A stretch of 34,553 nt of DNA from JBOFLO01 sp051657905 (lineage in GTDB: Bacteria > Patescibacteriota > Gracilibacteria > UBA1369), in assembly GCA_051657905.1 (NCBI GenBank), contig JBOFLO010000003.1:1-34553 (forward strand). The letters are read 5' to 3'. Below are positions 1-10,000 of the stretch, piece after piece. Every line of letters begins with the position of its first letter. Position 1 is the stretch's first letter. The position numbers and the translations under genes were made by a program. A model generated the notes under the pieces. The model made no database searches. It worked only from the letters and a program-made list of their open reading frames with translations, and was not told where the DNA came from.

Positions 1-908
1 CTATTTTCACTGTGAGTCCCCTTCCTCAAGGTTACGGTATTACCATTGGTAATGCTTTCAGAAGAGTATTGCTCTCTTCATTGCCCGGAGCCTGCATAAC
101 AGGTGTTAAAATCGATGGAGTGACTCATGAATACTCCACAGTTAAAGGTGTTAAAGATAGTGTATTGGATATCACCCTTAATCTGAAATTGATTAGAGTG
201 AAAAAAACTAGCCCTGAAGCTAGCTTCTTAACTTTATCAGTAAGCAAAGAAGGTGAAGTTTATGCAAAAGACATTAAATGTCCTAGCGATGTAGAAATTT
301 TAAATCCAGATCAATACATCACTACTTTAGAAAAAGGTTCTAAATTAAGTTTAGAATTGAAAGTAGAAAAAGGTGTTGGTTACGTTCCTGTTTCTATTAA
401 AAACAAAGATGATGTGAATAGCGAAATGATTTTAATGGATTCCATCTTCTCACCAGTTAAAAAAGTTAGATACGATATTGAAGCAACTCGTGTGGGTCAA
501 ATGACCAACTTGGACAAATTGATTATCGAAGTTGAAACTGACGGATCAATCAGTCCAGAAGATGCAGTTCGTTTCAGTTCTAATATTTTGCAATCATATT
601 TCAATCTTTTCAATCAGGAAAATATCATGGTTGAAGCTGATTATATGAGTGATTTCCAGAAGATCTCTGAAAAAGCAGAAATGGAAGAAAAGAATAAACC
701 TGTACAGGAAGCCTATACTCCTATTGAAATCCTAGGTTTCTCTCCAAGAACTCTTAATGCACTGATCAACGGTGGCATTGGTTCGATCGAACAATTGTCA
801 AAATGTACCGAAAGTAAGTTGACTAACTTGCGTGGCTTTGGTAAAAAAGCTCTCACAGAGGTCAAGGACGCTTTGAAAGCTAGAGATCTTACTTTAGCTG
901 AAGAATAA
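1..908 (+). CDS. rpoA: DNA-directed RNA polymerase alpha subunit (5' partial)
   Basis: Alpha subunit of RNA polymerase, the dimer that nucleates core assembly and carries the C-terminal domain contacting UP elements and activators. The reading frame is open to the left edge (codons in phase from base 3). The GTG at 12 is internal: residues before it (I-F-T) continue the usual F-x-x-x-P-L-x-x-G-Y-G segment, so roughly the first 30-40 residues lie outside the window. Seen: the N-terminal dimerisation motif GNAFRRVLLSS, IDGVTHEYST, and a complete alpha-CTD in the last ~65 residues (LGFSPRTLNALI ... LRGFGKKALTEV, with the two helix-hairpin-helix-like turns). It is followed after 27 bases by rplQ, the standard bacterial order. 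The stop is TAA. Identity is secure; only the start is missing. Confidence 0.97.
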   Translation, partial: IFTVSPLPQGYGITIGNAFRRVLLSSLPGACITGVKIDGVTHEYSTVKGVKDSVLDITLNLKLIRVKKTSPEASFLTLSVSKEGEVYAKDIKCPSDVEILNPDQYITTLEKGSKLSLELKVEKGVGYVPVSIKNKDDVNSEMILMDSIFSPVKKVRYDIEATRVGQMTNLDKLIIEVETDGSISPEDAVRFSSNILQSYFNLFNQENIMVEADYMSDFQKISEKAEMEEKNKPVQEAYTPIEILGFSPRTLNALINGGIGSIEQLSKCTESKLTNLRGFGKKALTEVKDALKARDLTLAEE

Positions 909-935
909 TACTGTAACTATATTTATTGAACCACT

Positions 936-1286
936 ATGAGACATCGAGTAAAGAAAACCAGACTATCCAGAGCAAAAGGCCCAAGAACTCTTTTAATCAA
1001 GAACTTGGCTAACTCAGTAATTTTGCATGGCAAGATTGAAACTACTAAAGCTAAAGCCAAAGCAGTTCAACCTATTATTGAAAAATTAATCAATACTGCC
1101 AAAGGTGAAGACAAGCGCCAGGCCTTGATCGAAGTTAAGAAAGTTTTGAAAGATGATACTACCCGCAAATTATTCGACGAATTATCTAAAAAATATCAAG
1201 ACCGCCCAAGTGGATTCACTAGAATTTCGGATACAGGTTTCCGTTCCGGAGACTGTGCTCCAATGGCTCAAATTGAATTAATATAA
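936..1286 (+). CDS. rplQ: 50S ribosomal protein L17
   Basis: Large-subunit protein L17, 116 residues, the normal bacterial length without C-terminal extension. Diagnostic N-terminus MRHRVKKTRLSR, followed by R-T-L-L-I-K-N-L-A-N-S-V-I-L-H-G-K-I-E-T-T, and the terminal GFTRI...RSGDCAPMAQIEL segment. The order rpoA-rplQ-rplM-rpsI is conserved and the gaps (27 and 19 bases) indicate one transcript. No Shine-Dalgarno motif precedes the ATG: the bases upstream are pyrimidine/AT-rich. Confidence 0.97.
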   Translation: MRHRVKKTRLSRAKGPRTLLIKNLANSVILHGKIETTKAKAKAVQPIIEKLINTAKGEDKRQALIEVKKVLKDDTTRKLFDELSKKYQDRPSGFTRISDTGFRSGDCAPMAQIELI

Positions 1287-1305
1287 TCTTAAACTCACAG
1301 TCACG

Positions 1306-1752
1306 ATGAAGAAAGACATCAAGTTTCGCACATATACGCTCACTGCTCAAACTCATAAACCTAAATGGATTTTGGTTGATATGAAAGGCAAAACTTTAGG
1401 TAGAATTTCTACTAAAATTGCTGATTTATTAAGAGGAAAAAACAATCCAAATTATACTAAGCACGTTGATTCTGGAAATTATGTTGTTGTTATTAATGCA
1501 GCTGAAGTTAAACTTACTGGTAAAAAATTGGCTCAAAAAGAATATAATTCTCACTCCAGATTCCCAGGTGGTTTGAAAACTATTACTGCGGAAAAATTAT
1601 TACAAAAAAATGCTGCTGAAGTTATTGAACATTCTGTTGCCGGCATGCTTCCTAATAATAAGCATAAAAAGCATCAATTAAAGAAATTGAAAGTTTTCAA
1701 CGGACCTGAACACAATCTTCAGGCTCAAAATCCTCAACCTCTAGAAATTTAA
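1306..1752 (+). CDS. rplM: 50S ribosomal protein L13
   Basis: Large-subunit protein L13, 148 residues. Seen: W-I-L-V-D-M-K-G-K-T-L-G-R near the N-terminus (the W-x-x-D-A-x-G-x-x-L-G-R signature), G-K-x-N-P-N-Y-T-K-H-V-D-S-G, the HSRFPGGLK block, and the Gly-Met-Leu-Pro-Asn-N-K segment of the family. A short basic C-terminal tail follows. Located between rplQ and rpsI in the same operon; L13 and S9 are co-transcribed in most bacteria. No Shine-Dalgarno-like purine run lies before the ATG. Confidence 0.97.
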   Translation: MKKDIKFRTYTLTAQTHKPKWILVDMKGKTLGRISTKIADLLRGKNNPNYTKHVDSGNYVVVINAAEVKLTGKKLAQKEYNSHSRFPGGLKTITAEKLLQKNAAEVIEHSVAGMLPNNKHKKHQLKKLKVFNGPEHNLQAQNPQPLEI

Positions 1753-1773
1753 TAAAGTTAATCTCTATCTAAC

Positions 1774-2199
1774 ATGCCAGTAAAATCGACTACTAAAAAA
1801 TCATCAATTCAAGACTATTACTACGGAACTGGAAAAAGAAAAACCAGTGTAGCCAGAGTAAGATTGATCAAAAATGGAAAAGGCAATTTATTAGTAAATA
1901 ATAAAGAAGGCAAAGACCATTTTCCTTTATCAAAACAATTGGAAGTAATTAATTCACCTTTGAAATTAACTTCATTGGGTAAGAAATTTGATATTACTGC
2001 CATGGTTAGCGGTGGTGGAATTTCTGCTCAAGCTGATGCAGTTCGTCATGGTATTGCTAGAGCATTATTAGAATATGATGAATCTCTTCGTACAACTTTG
2101 AAAAAAGCTGGATTCTTAACTCGTGATGCTAGACAAAAAGAAAGAAAGAAGCCAGGTTTAAGAAGAGCTCGTCGCGCGCCTCAATTCAGCAAACGTTAA
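1774..2199 (+). CDS. rpsI: 30S ribosomal protein S9
   Basis: Small-subunit protein S9, 141 residues, whose basic C-terminal tail reaches the decoding-site tRNAs. Seen: YYGTGKRKTSVARVRL near the N-terminus, V-S-G-G-G-I-S-A-Q-A-D-A-V-R-H-G-I-A-R-A-L, then the arginine/lysine-rich end RDARQKERKKPGLRRARR with the universal terminal Lys-Arg. A hydrophilic extension of about 15 residues precedes the core. It is the last gene of the ribosomal operon, followed 27 bases later by a strong intrinsic terminator. Confidence 0.97.
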   Translation: MPVKSTTKKSSIQDYYYGTGKRKTSVARVRLIKNGKGNLLVNNKEGKDHFPLSKQLEVINSPLKLTSLGKKFDITAMVSGGGISAQADAVRHGIARALLEYDESLRTTLKKAGFLTRDARQKERKKPGLRRARRAPQFSKR

Positions 2200-2203
2200 T
2201 CTT

Positions 2204-2268
2204 TTGCTCAATTTGTTTCAATTATCAAAACACCTCAATTCAATTGGGGTGTTTTTTTGTTTGAGCAA
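2204..2268 (+). terminator. Rho-independent terminator of the rpoA-rpsI operon
   Basis: Core hairpin: left arm AAAACACCTC (2227-2236), right arm GGGGTGTTTT (2246-2255), running into a seven-T tract (2252-2258). An additional outer inverted repeat, TTGCTCAA at 2204-2211 and TTGAGCAA at 2261-2268, could pair around the whole terminator; this second layer is unusual. Placed directly after rpsI and before trmD. Confidence 0.88.
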
Positions 2269-2313
2269 GAATTATTTATGCTAAACTTAATTAAATTAAA
2301 TAATCGATAAATA

Positions 2314-2325
2314 TATCAGCTGATA
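2314..2325. promoter_or_regulatory. 12-bp perfect palindrome upstream of trmD
   Basis: TATCAGCTGATA is a perfect 12-bp palindrome 26 bases before the trmD ATG, in the only sizeable intergenic space (2259-2351) between the ribosomal terminator and trmD. It overlaps a TGATAAATT stretch that resembles a weak extended -10. It may be an operator or part of the trmD promoter; this is inference from position and symmetry only. Confidence 0.3.
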
Positions 2326-2351
2326 AATTATATCGTCCTTAAAACCGTCCT

Positions 2352-2996
2352 ATGAAAATTGATATTTTGACAATTTTTCCAAAAATGTTCGATTCATATT
2401 TTGAAGAAGGAATGATTCGTAAAGCTCGTGAGCAGAATTTGCTAAACATCCAAATTCATGACATAAGAACATTCTCTAAAGACAAGTGGGGTAAAGTTGA
2501 CGACACTCCCTTTGGTGGTGGCGCAGGAATGTTGATGACTCCTCAACCAATTTATGACGCAGTTCAGCATCTTAAGAAAAATAACCAAGGTCCAGTTATA
2601 TACATGAGCCCTAAAGGAAAAACCTTAACCCATGCTAAATCCAGAAGTTTAAGTAAATACCAAGAAATTATTATAATTTGTGGGCGTTATGAAGGCATTG
2701 ACCAACGAATTATTGACCTTTGCGTAGACCAGGAAATCTCCATAGGTAAATATGTACTTACTGGCGGTGAACTGGCAGCTATGGTAGTAATAGATGCAGT
2801 TGCCAGATTCGTACCTGGAGTATTGGGAGATGAAAATTCTCATGTTGAGGAAACCTTCTCTCCAACTTTAAATGGCAAAAAAGAATACCCTCACTATACT
2901 AAGCCCAGAGTTTTCCAAGGATTAGAAGTGCCGGAAGTTCTTTTAAGCGGAAATCATGCCAAAATCAATCAATGGCGCAAAAACAAACTAACTTAA
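2352..2996 (+). CDS. trmD: tRNA (guanine-N1)-methyltransferase TrmD
   Basis: SPOUT-fold enzyme that uses S-adenosylmethionine to make m1G37 next to the anticodon of tRNAs reading CUN, CCN and CGG, preventing +1 frameshifts. 214 residues, slightly short of the ~240 usual, with a compact C-terminal domain. Seen: MKIDILTIFPKMF start, DDTPFGGGAGMLM loop, the trefoil-knot SAM site (CGRYEGIDQR, then the IGKYVLTGGELA block), and the C-terminal EYPHYTKPRVFQG segment that reads the tRNA. First gene of a run with the P-type ATPase (11-base gap). No Shine-Dalgarno motif. Confidence 0.96.
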   Translation: MKIDILTIFPKMFDSYFEEGMIRKAREQNLLNIQIHDIRTFSKDKWGKVDDTPFGGGAGMLMTPQPIYDAVQHLKKNNQGPVIYMSPKGKTLTHAKSRSLSKYQEIIIICGRYEGIDQRIIDLCVDQEISIGKYVLTGGELAAMVVIDAVARFVPGVLGDENSHVEETFSPTLNGKKEYPHYTKPRVFQGLEVPEVLLSGNHAKINQWRKNKLT

Positions 2997-3007
2997 ACGT
3001 CTAGTAC

Positions 3008-5929
3008 ATGAAAAAAAGTCATCAAAGTAAGCAATCTAACCATCCAACTGAAAAAATCGAACAACATCCCTCCAATTCCAAGAATTATCAATTCCACGAT
3101 ATATTCGAAACCTTTGAATCTAGTGAAAAAGGCCTGGATCTTAATGAAGTCACCTTTAGACAAAAAAAATATGGCCCAAATAAGCTAGAAGTTCACAAGA
3201 AAAAACCTTTATTCATTCAAATCGCCGAGGAGTTTAAGGATATTATGGTAATTATCCTTATTTTGGCTGCCACCTTTGCTTTGTTAACTCATGAAGTCAC
3301 TGACGCTATTATTATATATATAGTAGTATTAATAAATGGCATGATTGGCTTCATTCAAAAAAATAAAGCTGAAAAGGCCATTGAAGCGCTACAAAAGATG
3401 GTTTCGCCGATGGCCAGGGTTCTGCGCAATCAACATCAGCTGAATATTCCCACCGAAGAAGTTGTTCCCGGAGATATTTTAATCTTGAACGAAGGAGATT
3501 CTATTTCCGCCGACGCTATTTTATTTGAAGGAAATGAACTACAAACCTCAGAAGCCGTTCTAACTGGTGAATCCACACCCGTTTCCAAATTAGTTTTTTC
3601 CGCTTATGAAAAAGGCGCCGTTACCCAGGAAGCCAACCTGCTTTTTACCGGAACCAGCGTCACTCATGGCAATGGCAAGGCTTTAGTAATTAAAACCGGT
3701 AAGGAAACCGAATTTGGCAAAATCGCCTCACTCACTCAACAAACCAAAAAAGACCTTTCTCCATTGGAAAAGGAAATTAAACAAATTGGCTTATTCACAG
3801 CCAAAGTAACTTTGGGCATCACCAGCATCATCTTAATTTCTCAACTCATCTTTAGTAAAAATAGTTTAGTTGAAACTATTTTGTTTGCTGTATCTATCGC
3901 CGTAGCCGCCGTTCCGGAGGGGTTGCCCGCTACCATAACCATTGCTTTAGCCTTGGGCGTTCAGCGCTTGGCTAAGAAAAATGCCATCATGCGCCAGCTT
4001 TCTTCTGTGGAAACTCTTGGCTCAACCACCGTTATTTGCAGCGATAAAACCGGTACTTTGACCAAAAATGAGATGACCGTCAAAGTAGCTTATTTAGATG
4101 ATTTATATTTGAGTTTCGAAGGAGCGGGTTATCAGCCATTAGGCAAAATTTCTATTGTTAATAAAAAATCCGAGCAATTTGATTATGATTCCACTCATAG
4201 CCAATTAGAAAATTTACATCGCTATATACAGGCAGATCCGAATTCCGGACATGCCTTAGAAATGGCTAGTTTAGTCAGCATTTTCTGCAACAATTCCGAA
4301 TTGGTAAATCAAAGCGATCAACTGAAATTACTTGGCGATCCAACCGAAGGCGCCTTGCTTACCATGGCTGAAAAAATCGGTTTCTCCAGAGTTGAACTAA
4401 GCCAGAATTTCCAGAAAGTATTAGAAATTCCTTTCGATTCGAATCGCAAATTAATGACGCAAATCATTCAAAATCTTCAGAATGGGAAATATTATGTTTT
4501 GGTCAAAGGCGCTCCAGAAAAAATCTTGGAGTTATGTGATCAAAGAATGTCGCGTGGTAAAGCCTCTATTTTAACTAAAAGTATTCGCTCGGAATTAATT
4601 GATTTAAACGAAGAACTGGCTTCACAAGCTTATCGTACAATTGGGCTAGCATTCAAAGAAATGACCGCCAAGCAAATTCAGGAAGTTCTCAATTTAGCCA
4701 ATCATCAGGATAAAATTGATAAATTGGAAAATAAATTAGTTCTGATTGGCTTAACTGGGATTATCGATCCTCCAAGACCTGAGGTTAAAGCTGCCGTACA
4801 ATTAACTCATCAGGCCGGAATTCGCACTTATATTCTAACCGGCGACCATGGCTTAACCGCTAGCGCTATCGCCAAACAGCTTGGATTAGTTAGCGATAAA
4901 AAACCTTTTGAAGTCATCACCGGCGAACAATTATTGGCATTAAACGATGATGAATTAAAAGAAAAATTAGGCAATAAAAATTTGGATATTATCTTCGCCC
5001 GCATCAATCCATTTGATAAATTACGGATAGTTTCAGCACTTAAGGACTTAGGTGAAGTTGTAGCTGTAACTGGAGATGGCGTTAATGACGCGCCAGCACT
5101 CAAACGTGCCGACATCGGAGTGGCTATGGGTATTACCGGAACCGATGTAACCAAAGAAGCTGCCAATATGGTTTTAGCTGATGACAGTTTCTCCAGTATT
5201 GTCAGCGCAATTAAAGAAGGTCGCACAATTTACGAAAATCTTAAAAAATTTATTTTCTATATTTTCTCATCCAATATCGGCGAAGTATTCACCATCTTCA
5301 TAAGTATAATTATTGGCTTACCAGCGCCACTAACAGCCGCTTTAATTTTAACTATTAACTTAGCCACTGATCTTTTTCCGGCATTGGCTTTGGGGGTGGA
5401 AAAATCTGAAAACACTATTATGGACGAAGCTCCACGCGATCCAAAATCTAAAATTATGAGTGCACCATTTATCAAACGATTCGTTTTAATTGGCTGTTCC
5501 ATTGGTGTGATTATGGTCGGCCTCTACGCTTATAAATTATTCTCCAGTGGCTGGATGTATGGACAGCCAATTGGTGAAGAATTATTCCGCCAAGCCTCAA
5601 GTATTACTTTTGCCGCCATGGTGTTAATTCAAATCACCAATGCCTTCAACGCCAAAAGCAGCACCAAATCAATTATTCACAGCAAAATTCTAGACAATCC
5701 ACGCTTACTTTGGGCTTTGCTTTCATCATTATTAATTGGTCTAGCTGTGGTAGAATTACCGTTTCTACAAACATATTTCGAAACAGCATCTTTAAGTATG
5801 TTTGATTGGGTACTAGTAACAATCGCTTCTTTATTAATCATTGTAGTGGAAGAAATTCGCAAATTTGTAGTACGAATTAAAGCTAAGTCGTCTCATCATT
5901 CTAAACATGCTCGAACCAGTCATAGCTAA
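3008..5929 (+). CDS. Cation-transporting P-type ATPase, calcium (P2) type
   Basis: Membrane pump of 973 residues, very likely exporting Ca2+ at the cost of ATP. Seen in order: N-terminal cation-ATPase domain (about 35-100), TGES actuator loop (~186-189), M4 motif PEGLPAT (~303), phosphorylation site DKTGTLT (Asp346), nucleotide-binding domain, hinge GDGVNDAPALKRADIG (~689), and about six C-terminal membrane helices. M5 has SSNIGEV and M6 has NLATDLFPALALG, matching the SERCA Ca2+ ligands (Asn, Glu; Asn, Thr, Asp). The M8 glutamate of SERCA site I appears as Gln (VLIQITNAFNA), as in plasma-membrane Ca2+-ATPases, hinting at one Ca2+ per cycle. A basic, His-rich tail ends the protein. The last 23 bases overlap the next gene. 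Other cations cannot be excluded. Confidence 0.9.
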   Translation: MKKSHQSKQSNHPTEKIEQHPSNSKNYQFHDIFETFESSEKGLDLNEVTFRQKKYGPNKLEVHKKKPLFIQIAEEFKDIMVIILILAATFALLTHEVTDAIIIYIVVLINGMIGFIQKNKAEKAIEALQKMVSPMARVLRNQHQLNIPTEEVVPGDILILNEGDSISADAILFEGNELQTSEAVLTGESTPVSKLVFSAYEKGAVTQEANLLFTGTSVTHGNGKALVIKTGKETEFGKIASLTQQTKKDLSPLEKEIKQIGLFTAKVTLGITSIILISQLIFSKNSLVETILFAVSIAVAAVPEGLPATITIALALGVQRLAKKNAIMRQLSSVETLGSTTVICSDKTGTLTKNEMTVKVAYLDDLYLSFEGAGYQPLGKISIVNKKSEQFDYDSTHSQLENLHRYIQADPNSGHALEMASLVSIFCNNSELVNQSDQLKLLGDPTEGALLTMAEKIGFSRVELSQNFQKVLEIPFDSNRKLMTQIIQNLQNGKYYVLVKGAPEKILELCDQRMSRGKASILTKSIRSELIDLNEELASQAYRTIGLAFKEMTAKQIQEVLNLANHQDKIDKLENKLVLIGLTGIIDPPRPEVKAAVQLTHQAGIRTYILTGDHGLTASAIAKQLGLVSDKKPFEVITGEQLLALNDDELKEKLGNKNLDIIFARINPFDKLRIVSALKDLGEVVAVTGDGVNDAPALKRADIGVAMGITGTDVTKEAANMVLADDSFSSIVSAIKEGRTIYENLKKFIFYIFSSNIGEVFTIFISIIIGLPAPLTAALILTINLATDLFPALALGVEKSENTIMDEAPRDPKSKIMSAPFIKRFVLIGCSIGVIMVGLYAYKLFSSGWMYGQPIGEELFRQASSITFAAMVLIQITNAFNAKSSTKSIIHSKILDNPRLLWALLSSLLIGLAVVELPFLQTYFETASLSMFDWVLVTIASLLIIVVEEIRKFVVRIKAKSSHHSKHARTSHS

Positions 5930-6191
5930 ATTACAAGACCAATCCAATATTACTATTGAAGTAAAAGTAATTCCCAACAGCAGCCGCTTGGAAATTACTC
6001 AAGTGGGTGAAAATTCCAAACAACAAATTTTACTCAAAATAAAATTACTGGCCACCCCAGAAAAAGGTCGCGCCAATGAGGAACTGATTGATTTCCTCAG
6101 CCAAGAATTAGACCTACCCAAAAGCCACTTACAAATACTTAGCGGACATACTTCGCCCCATAAAATCATTAAAATCCATGCTCTACAATAA
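5907..6191 (+). CDS. DUF167 (YggU-family) protein
   Basis: Small cytoplasmic protein of 94 residues. Seen: an EVKVIPNSSR strand, then L-L-A-T-P-E-K-G-R-A-N-E-E-L-I (the A-x-P-x-x-G-x-A-N-x-x-L signature of the family) and the L-Q-I-L-S-G-H-T-S-P-H-K-I-I-K-I strand pair. The family's biochemical role is not established. It overlaps the end of the ATPase by 23 bases and the start of rsmA by 14 bases, so translation of the three is probably coupled. A slightly later start is possible, but the ATG used gives a full domain. Confidence 0.85.
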   Translation: MLEPVIAKLQDQSNITIEVKVIPNSSRLEITQVGENSKQQILLKIKLLATPEKGRANEELIDFLSQELDLPKSHLQILSGHTSPHKIIKIHALQ

Positions 6192-7002
6192 TTCCGGAGA
6201 ATTAATTGATTTACTCAAAAAGTCCGGCCTTTATACTGAAAAACGCTTCGGTCAAAACTTCCTACACAACCCAGGAATAATTACTAAAATCCTCCAAGCT
6301 GCCAATTTATCAGAAACTGATCGGGTTGTGGAAATTGGACCGGGCTTGGGAATTTTAACTTTGGAGCTGGCAAAGAATGTACAAAAAGTCACCACTTTGG
6401 AATTAGATCAAAAATTAATTCCTCATTTACAAGGTATTTTTAAAGATTTCCCAAATATTGAATTAATCAATCAGGACGCCTTGAAATTTATTCCGCCATC
6501 CCAAGATTATAAATTGGTAGCTAACATCCCATATTACATCACGTCACCAATTATCAATCATTTCCTCAACCCTGAAACTTCCACGAGCACCAGGCCCTCT
6601 GTAATGGTTTTATTGGTTCAATTAGAAGTCGCTCAGAAAATTGTCGCCAAACCCGGCGACTACGGGGTCCTAAGCTTAATGACTCAAGCGTTTGGACATG
6701 CCGAAATTATTGCCAAAGTACCACCAGGAAATTTTTTACCTGCCCCCAAAGTAGATTCCGCCATCTTAAAAATCACCAGCCACCCCCAACCTCTCATCAA
6801 AAATTTCCCCTTATTTGAAAAGCTAATTAAAAAAGCCTTTTCTCAAAGAAGAAAAACCCTTTCCAACACCTTAATTAAGGGATCTTTCTTACCCGCCGAA
6901 CAAATGCTTAAAGCCTTTGAAAAAAGCGGAATTTCTCTCCAAGAACGTCCGCAAAACCTTACTTTAAGCGACTGGAATAATTTAATCGAAGCAATTGAAT
7001 AA
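6178..7002 (+). CDS. rsmA: 16S rRNA dimethyladenosine transferase RsmA/KsgA
   Basis: Dimethylates the two adjacent adenosines (A1518/A1519, E. coli numbering) in helix 45 of 16S rRNA, a late checkpoint of 30S assembly. 274 residues, normal length. Seen: FGQNFL near the N-terminus, SAM motif I VEIGPGLGILT, the TLELD motif II acidic residue, NQDALKF motif III, and catalytic motif IV NIPYYITSP, plus the C-terminal helical domain with F-x-Q-R-R-K-T-L. It overlaps the upstream DUF167 gene by 14 bases. Its TAA is immediately followed by the stop codon of the convergent hrpA. Confidence 0.96.
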   Translation: MLYNNSGELIDLLKKSGLYTEKRFGQNFLHNPGIITKILQAANLSETDRVVEIGPGLGILTLELAKNVQKVTTLELDQKLIPHLQGIFKDFPNIELINQDALKFIPPSQDYKLVANIPYYITSPIINHFLNPETSTSTRPSVMVLLVQLEVAQKIVAKPGDYGVLSLMTQAFGHAEIIAKVPPGNFLPAPKVDSAILKITSHPQPLIKNFPLFEKLIKKAFSQRRKTLSNTLIKGSFLPAEQMLKAFEKSGISLQERPQNLTLSDWNNLIEAIE

Positions 7003-10000
7003 TTAACTTTTTTCGATTTGCTCCTTCAAATCCTCCATCTCCTCAGGATCCAATTTCCCATTATTCAAATCCTGTAATTTCTGCACTTGATCTAACAATT
7101 TTTCCCAATTTTTCACCACTTTTTCTTTATTTTTCTCTAATTCAGCTAGCTTACTTTCCATCATTTTACGCAACCAATTTCCATCATTTAGCAATTTCAA
7201 GTCTGGCACCGACTTTTCCAAATTAATTTCTCTCCACAACAATTCCTCCAAACGGTCTTTGATTTCCAGGCCATGAAAATATTTTTCATACTTTTGTTCC
7301 AATCTTAACAAATCAGATTCTTTAAAGTAAAAATTAGTTTTAGCTAAAACTTTAAAAACAGTCCTCAAAGTTAACATTGTCATTTTTAACGCTCTAGCAA
7401 AATCCTCATAGACTCTCACAGACACCTTTTTCCCGTCCATTTGCATACCGATGTAACCATAAATTATGGCATTCTGACCTTTACCAAAAAACAAGCTCAT
7501 TCCAATTTCCACTTTTTCTAATAAATGTTTTGCATAAATAAAAACTTCCGCCGGCATAATCCCCGTTTTTTCTTGATCATGCTTAACTTTCTTCCAGGAT
7601 TTTTTCAAATGCCATTGATCATACTCTATTTTTATTTCTTCAATGTCAGTTCCCTCCGCCGTGGGCGAAACAAATGGTTCGCCATTACTTACCAAGAAAT
7701 ATGGCTTAAAATGAGGGTTTCCAGGCACCAACCTTGCCACTTTATCATTATCCAAATCAATCAAATCCTGAGTTCGCAAACTTATCACCGGACCAGTTGG
7801 ATATTTATAATGATCAGCAAAATATCTAACCTCAAAAGGTTTACCATTAATAAACACCTGTTCAGGATACAATTTATCCAGGCGCTCCAGTTCAGATTTT
7901 TTCAAAAAATCCTCCAACTTCATTTTCAAAAATCCTTCACCTTTTTTATTAATAATTTCTATCAATTCTTCTTTCGAAGTTGGCTGCAATTTAGCTTTGG
8001 AAAATTGCAAAACATACCAGTCCATCAATCTCTTCCCATCCAAAATCAGTTTCTGATTTCCCGACTTGGAAGCATACTGTTTAAGATCCTCCACAACCTG
8101 ATCATTGCTCATTAAAAAGCCAAAATACCTCTGCAAAGTTTTCTTAACCAACCCCTCTCTAACAAAATATTCAAAAGCCAAATATCGATCTTTTTGCTTA
8201 ACTTCAACTAATTTCCCACGAACAATTCTATGCCCTTTAAAAAACACCTCTTCCTCGCGCACCACTTTGCCCAAAGACTTATCAAAATAAATATTCCCAT
8301 ACTTATAATCACAAAGATGTGGCGCAATTTCTTCAAACCAAGTCGGATCAACCACTGTATTATTACGAGCATACAACTTGGTTGTCTCAACAATTTCTGC
8401 TGACACAAACCATTTTGGATGACGATTGAATAAAATCGACCCGGGATGAACAAAAATATTTTCTGCTGATCTGGAACGATAAGTTTGCTTACCACCACCC
8501 TCACATAAATTCTGAATCAAACCTGAAGCAATCGACTTTAAAATCCCTTCACTTTCGCTAATATCAACCTGCAAATCATCACGCGCATTTTCGCCCAAAT
8601 ATTTATTAAACTCCTCTCCAGCAAAAATTTTCAAAGTATCCAATAATTGAAAATAAATCTGTTCAATTTCTTCAATCACCTTAAAATTCAAATAATTTTC
8701 CTGACAGTACTGCTGTTTTCCTTCGGTAGTAAAAATTCCCATTACCGTATTCCAAACAACCAAAAACACCATCAAATCCGACAGGAAACTTTCATCACTA
8801 TCATCCAAATAAACTTTCTTTCTAATAATTTTTCTACCTCGACGAATTTTCTGCCATTTATAATTTCTACCACTACCTCCCTGCGCTAATCTTTGAAAAT
8901 ATCTCTTAGCCTGATCAGCCAAATCCTCCTCACCATTAGGTCTCAAGAATGGATCTTTCACTGAAAGCGAAGAGGCAATAATCGCCACCTGACGAACACA
9001 ATCATATTTTTCAGCAGCTAGAAGCATGGCAGAAATACGTGGTTCCAAAGGCAAATGTGCCATTTTCATCCCCAACTCCGTCAACGTATTATCTTCTTTT
9101 AAAGCCCCCAATTCATGCAAAGTTTTATATGCTTCCTGAAACGCTCTCTGATTAGGGGGATCAATAAATTGAAAAGCATAAATATTTTTAATGCCAATCA
9201 AAATCATATGCAAAAGCACGGACGCCAAATCCGATCTTTGAATTTCCGGTTTAGTATATTTTTCGCGCTCTAGAAAATCCTCCTCACTATAAAGCCTAAT
9301 CGCCGTCCCCGCCTCAATACGACCGGCACGCCCCGCTCTTTGAATAGCAGAGGCCTGGGAAACCGGCTTCACTTCCAAACTTCCAATTCCCGTTCGATAA
9401 TTAAAATCGGTAATTCTGGCCAAACCTGTATCAATCACAAACTTAATTCCCGGAACAGTTAAAGAAGTTTCAGCAATATTGGTTGCCACAATCACATTTC
9501 TTTTTCCCACATGATCTTTAAAAATCAATTGTTGCTCCTCCATGGTTAAACGAGAATACAAAGGCAGACACTGAACTCTTGGCAATTGCAACATTTCTAC
9601 CGCCTTGATTGTTGAAAAAATTTCCGCTTCCCCCGGCATAAAAATCAGGATATCTCCGCTTGCGGTTGTTGTACAAATTTTCTTCACCTCATCGGCTACT
9701 TTTCGGAAATAAGTTAAATCATGAGGAACTTCCCTATGAATAATTTCCACCGGAAACATTCTTCCTGAAACATTCACAATCGGAACTTTTTTCCCATGAT
9801 TCAAATCTTCAAAAAACAGAGCAAATTTTTCCGCATCGAAGGTAGCGGAAGTTATCAACAATTTAAGTGGCCTTAAGCCTTTTTCTAAGCGTTTTTCCTG
9901 AATGTCTTTAAGCAAACCAAGCAAGAAATCAATATTCAAATTTCTCTCATGTGCCTCATCCACCATGATCGCGTCATAATCAGACAACAAACTATCCCCC

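Noticed and set aside
12..14. GTG at 12 as the rpoA start
   Set aside because: The frame is open to the window edge and the residues before it continue the conserved alpha N-terminal domain, so the gene is truncated by the window.
7525..8889. Plus-strand ORFs inside hrpA (7525-8115, 8105-8290, 8647-8889)
   Set aside because: They are antisense shadows of a well-supported helicase, rich in Phe/Asn/Ile with no domain, and have no promoter or start context.
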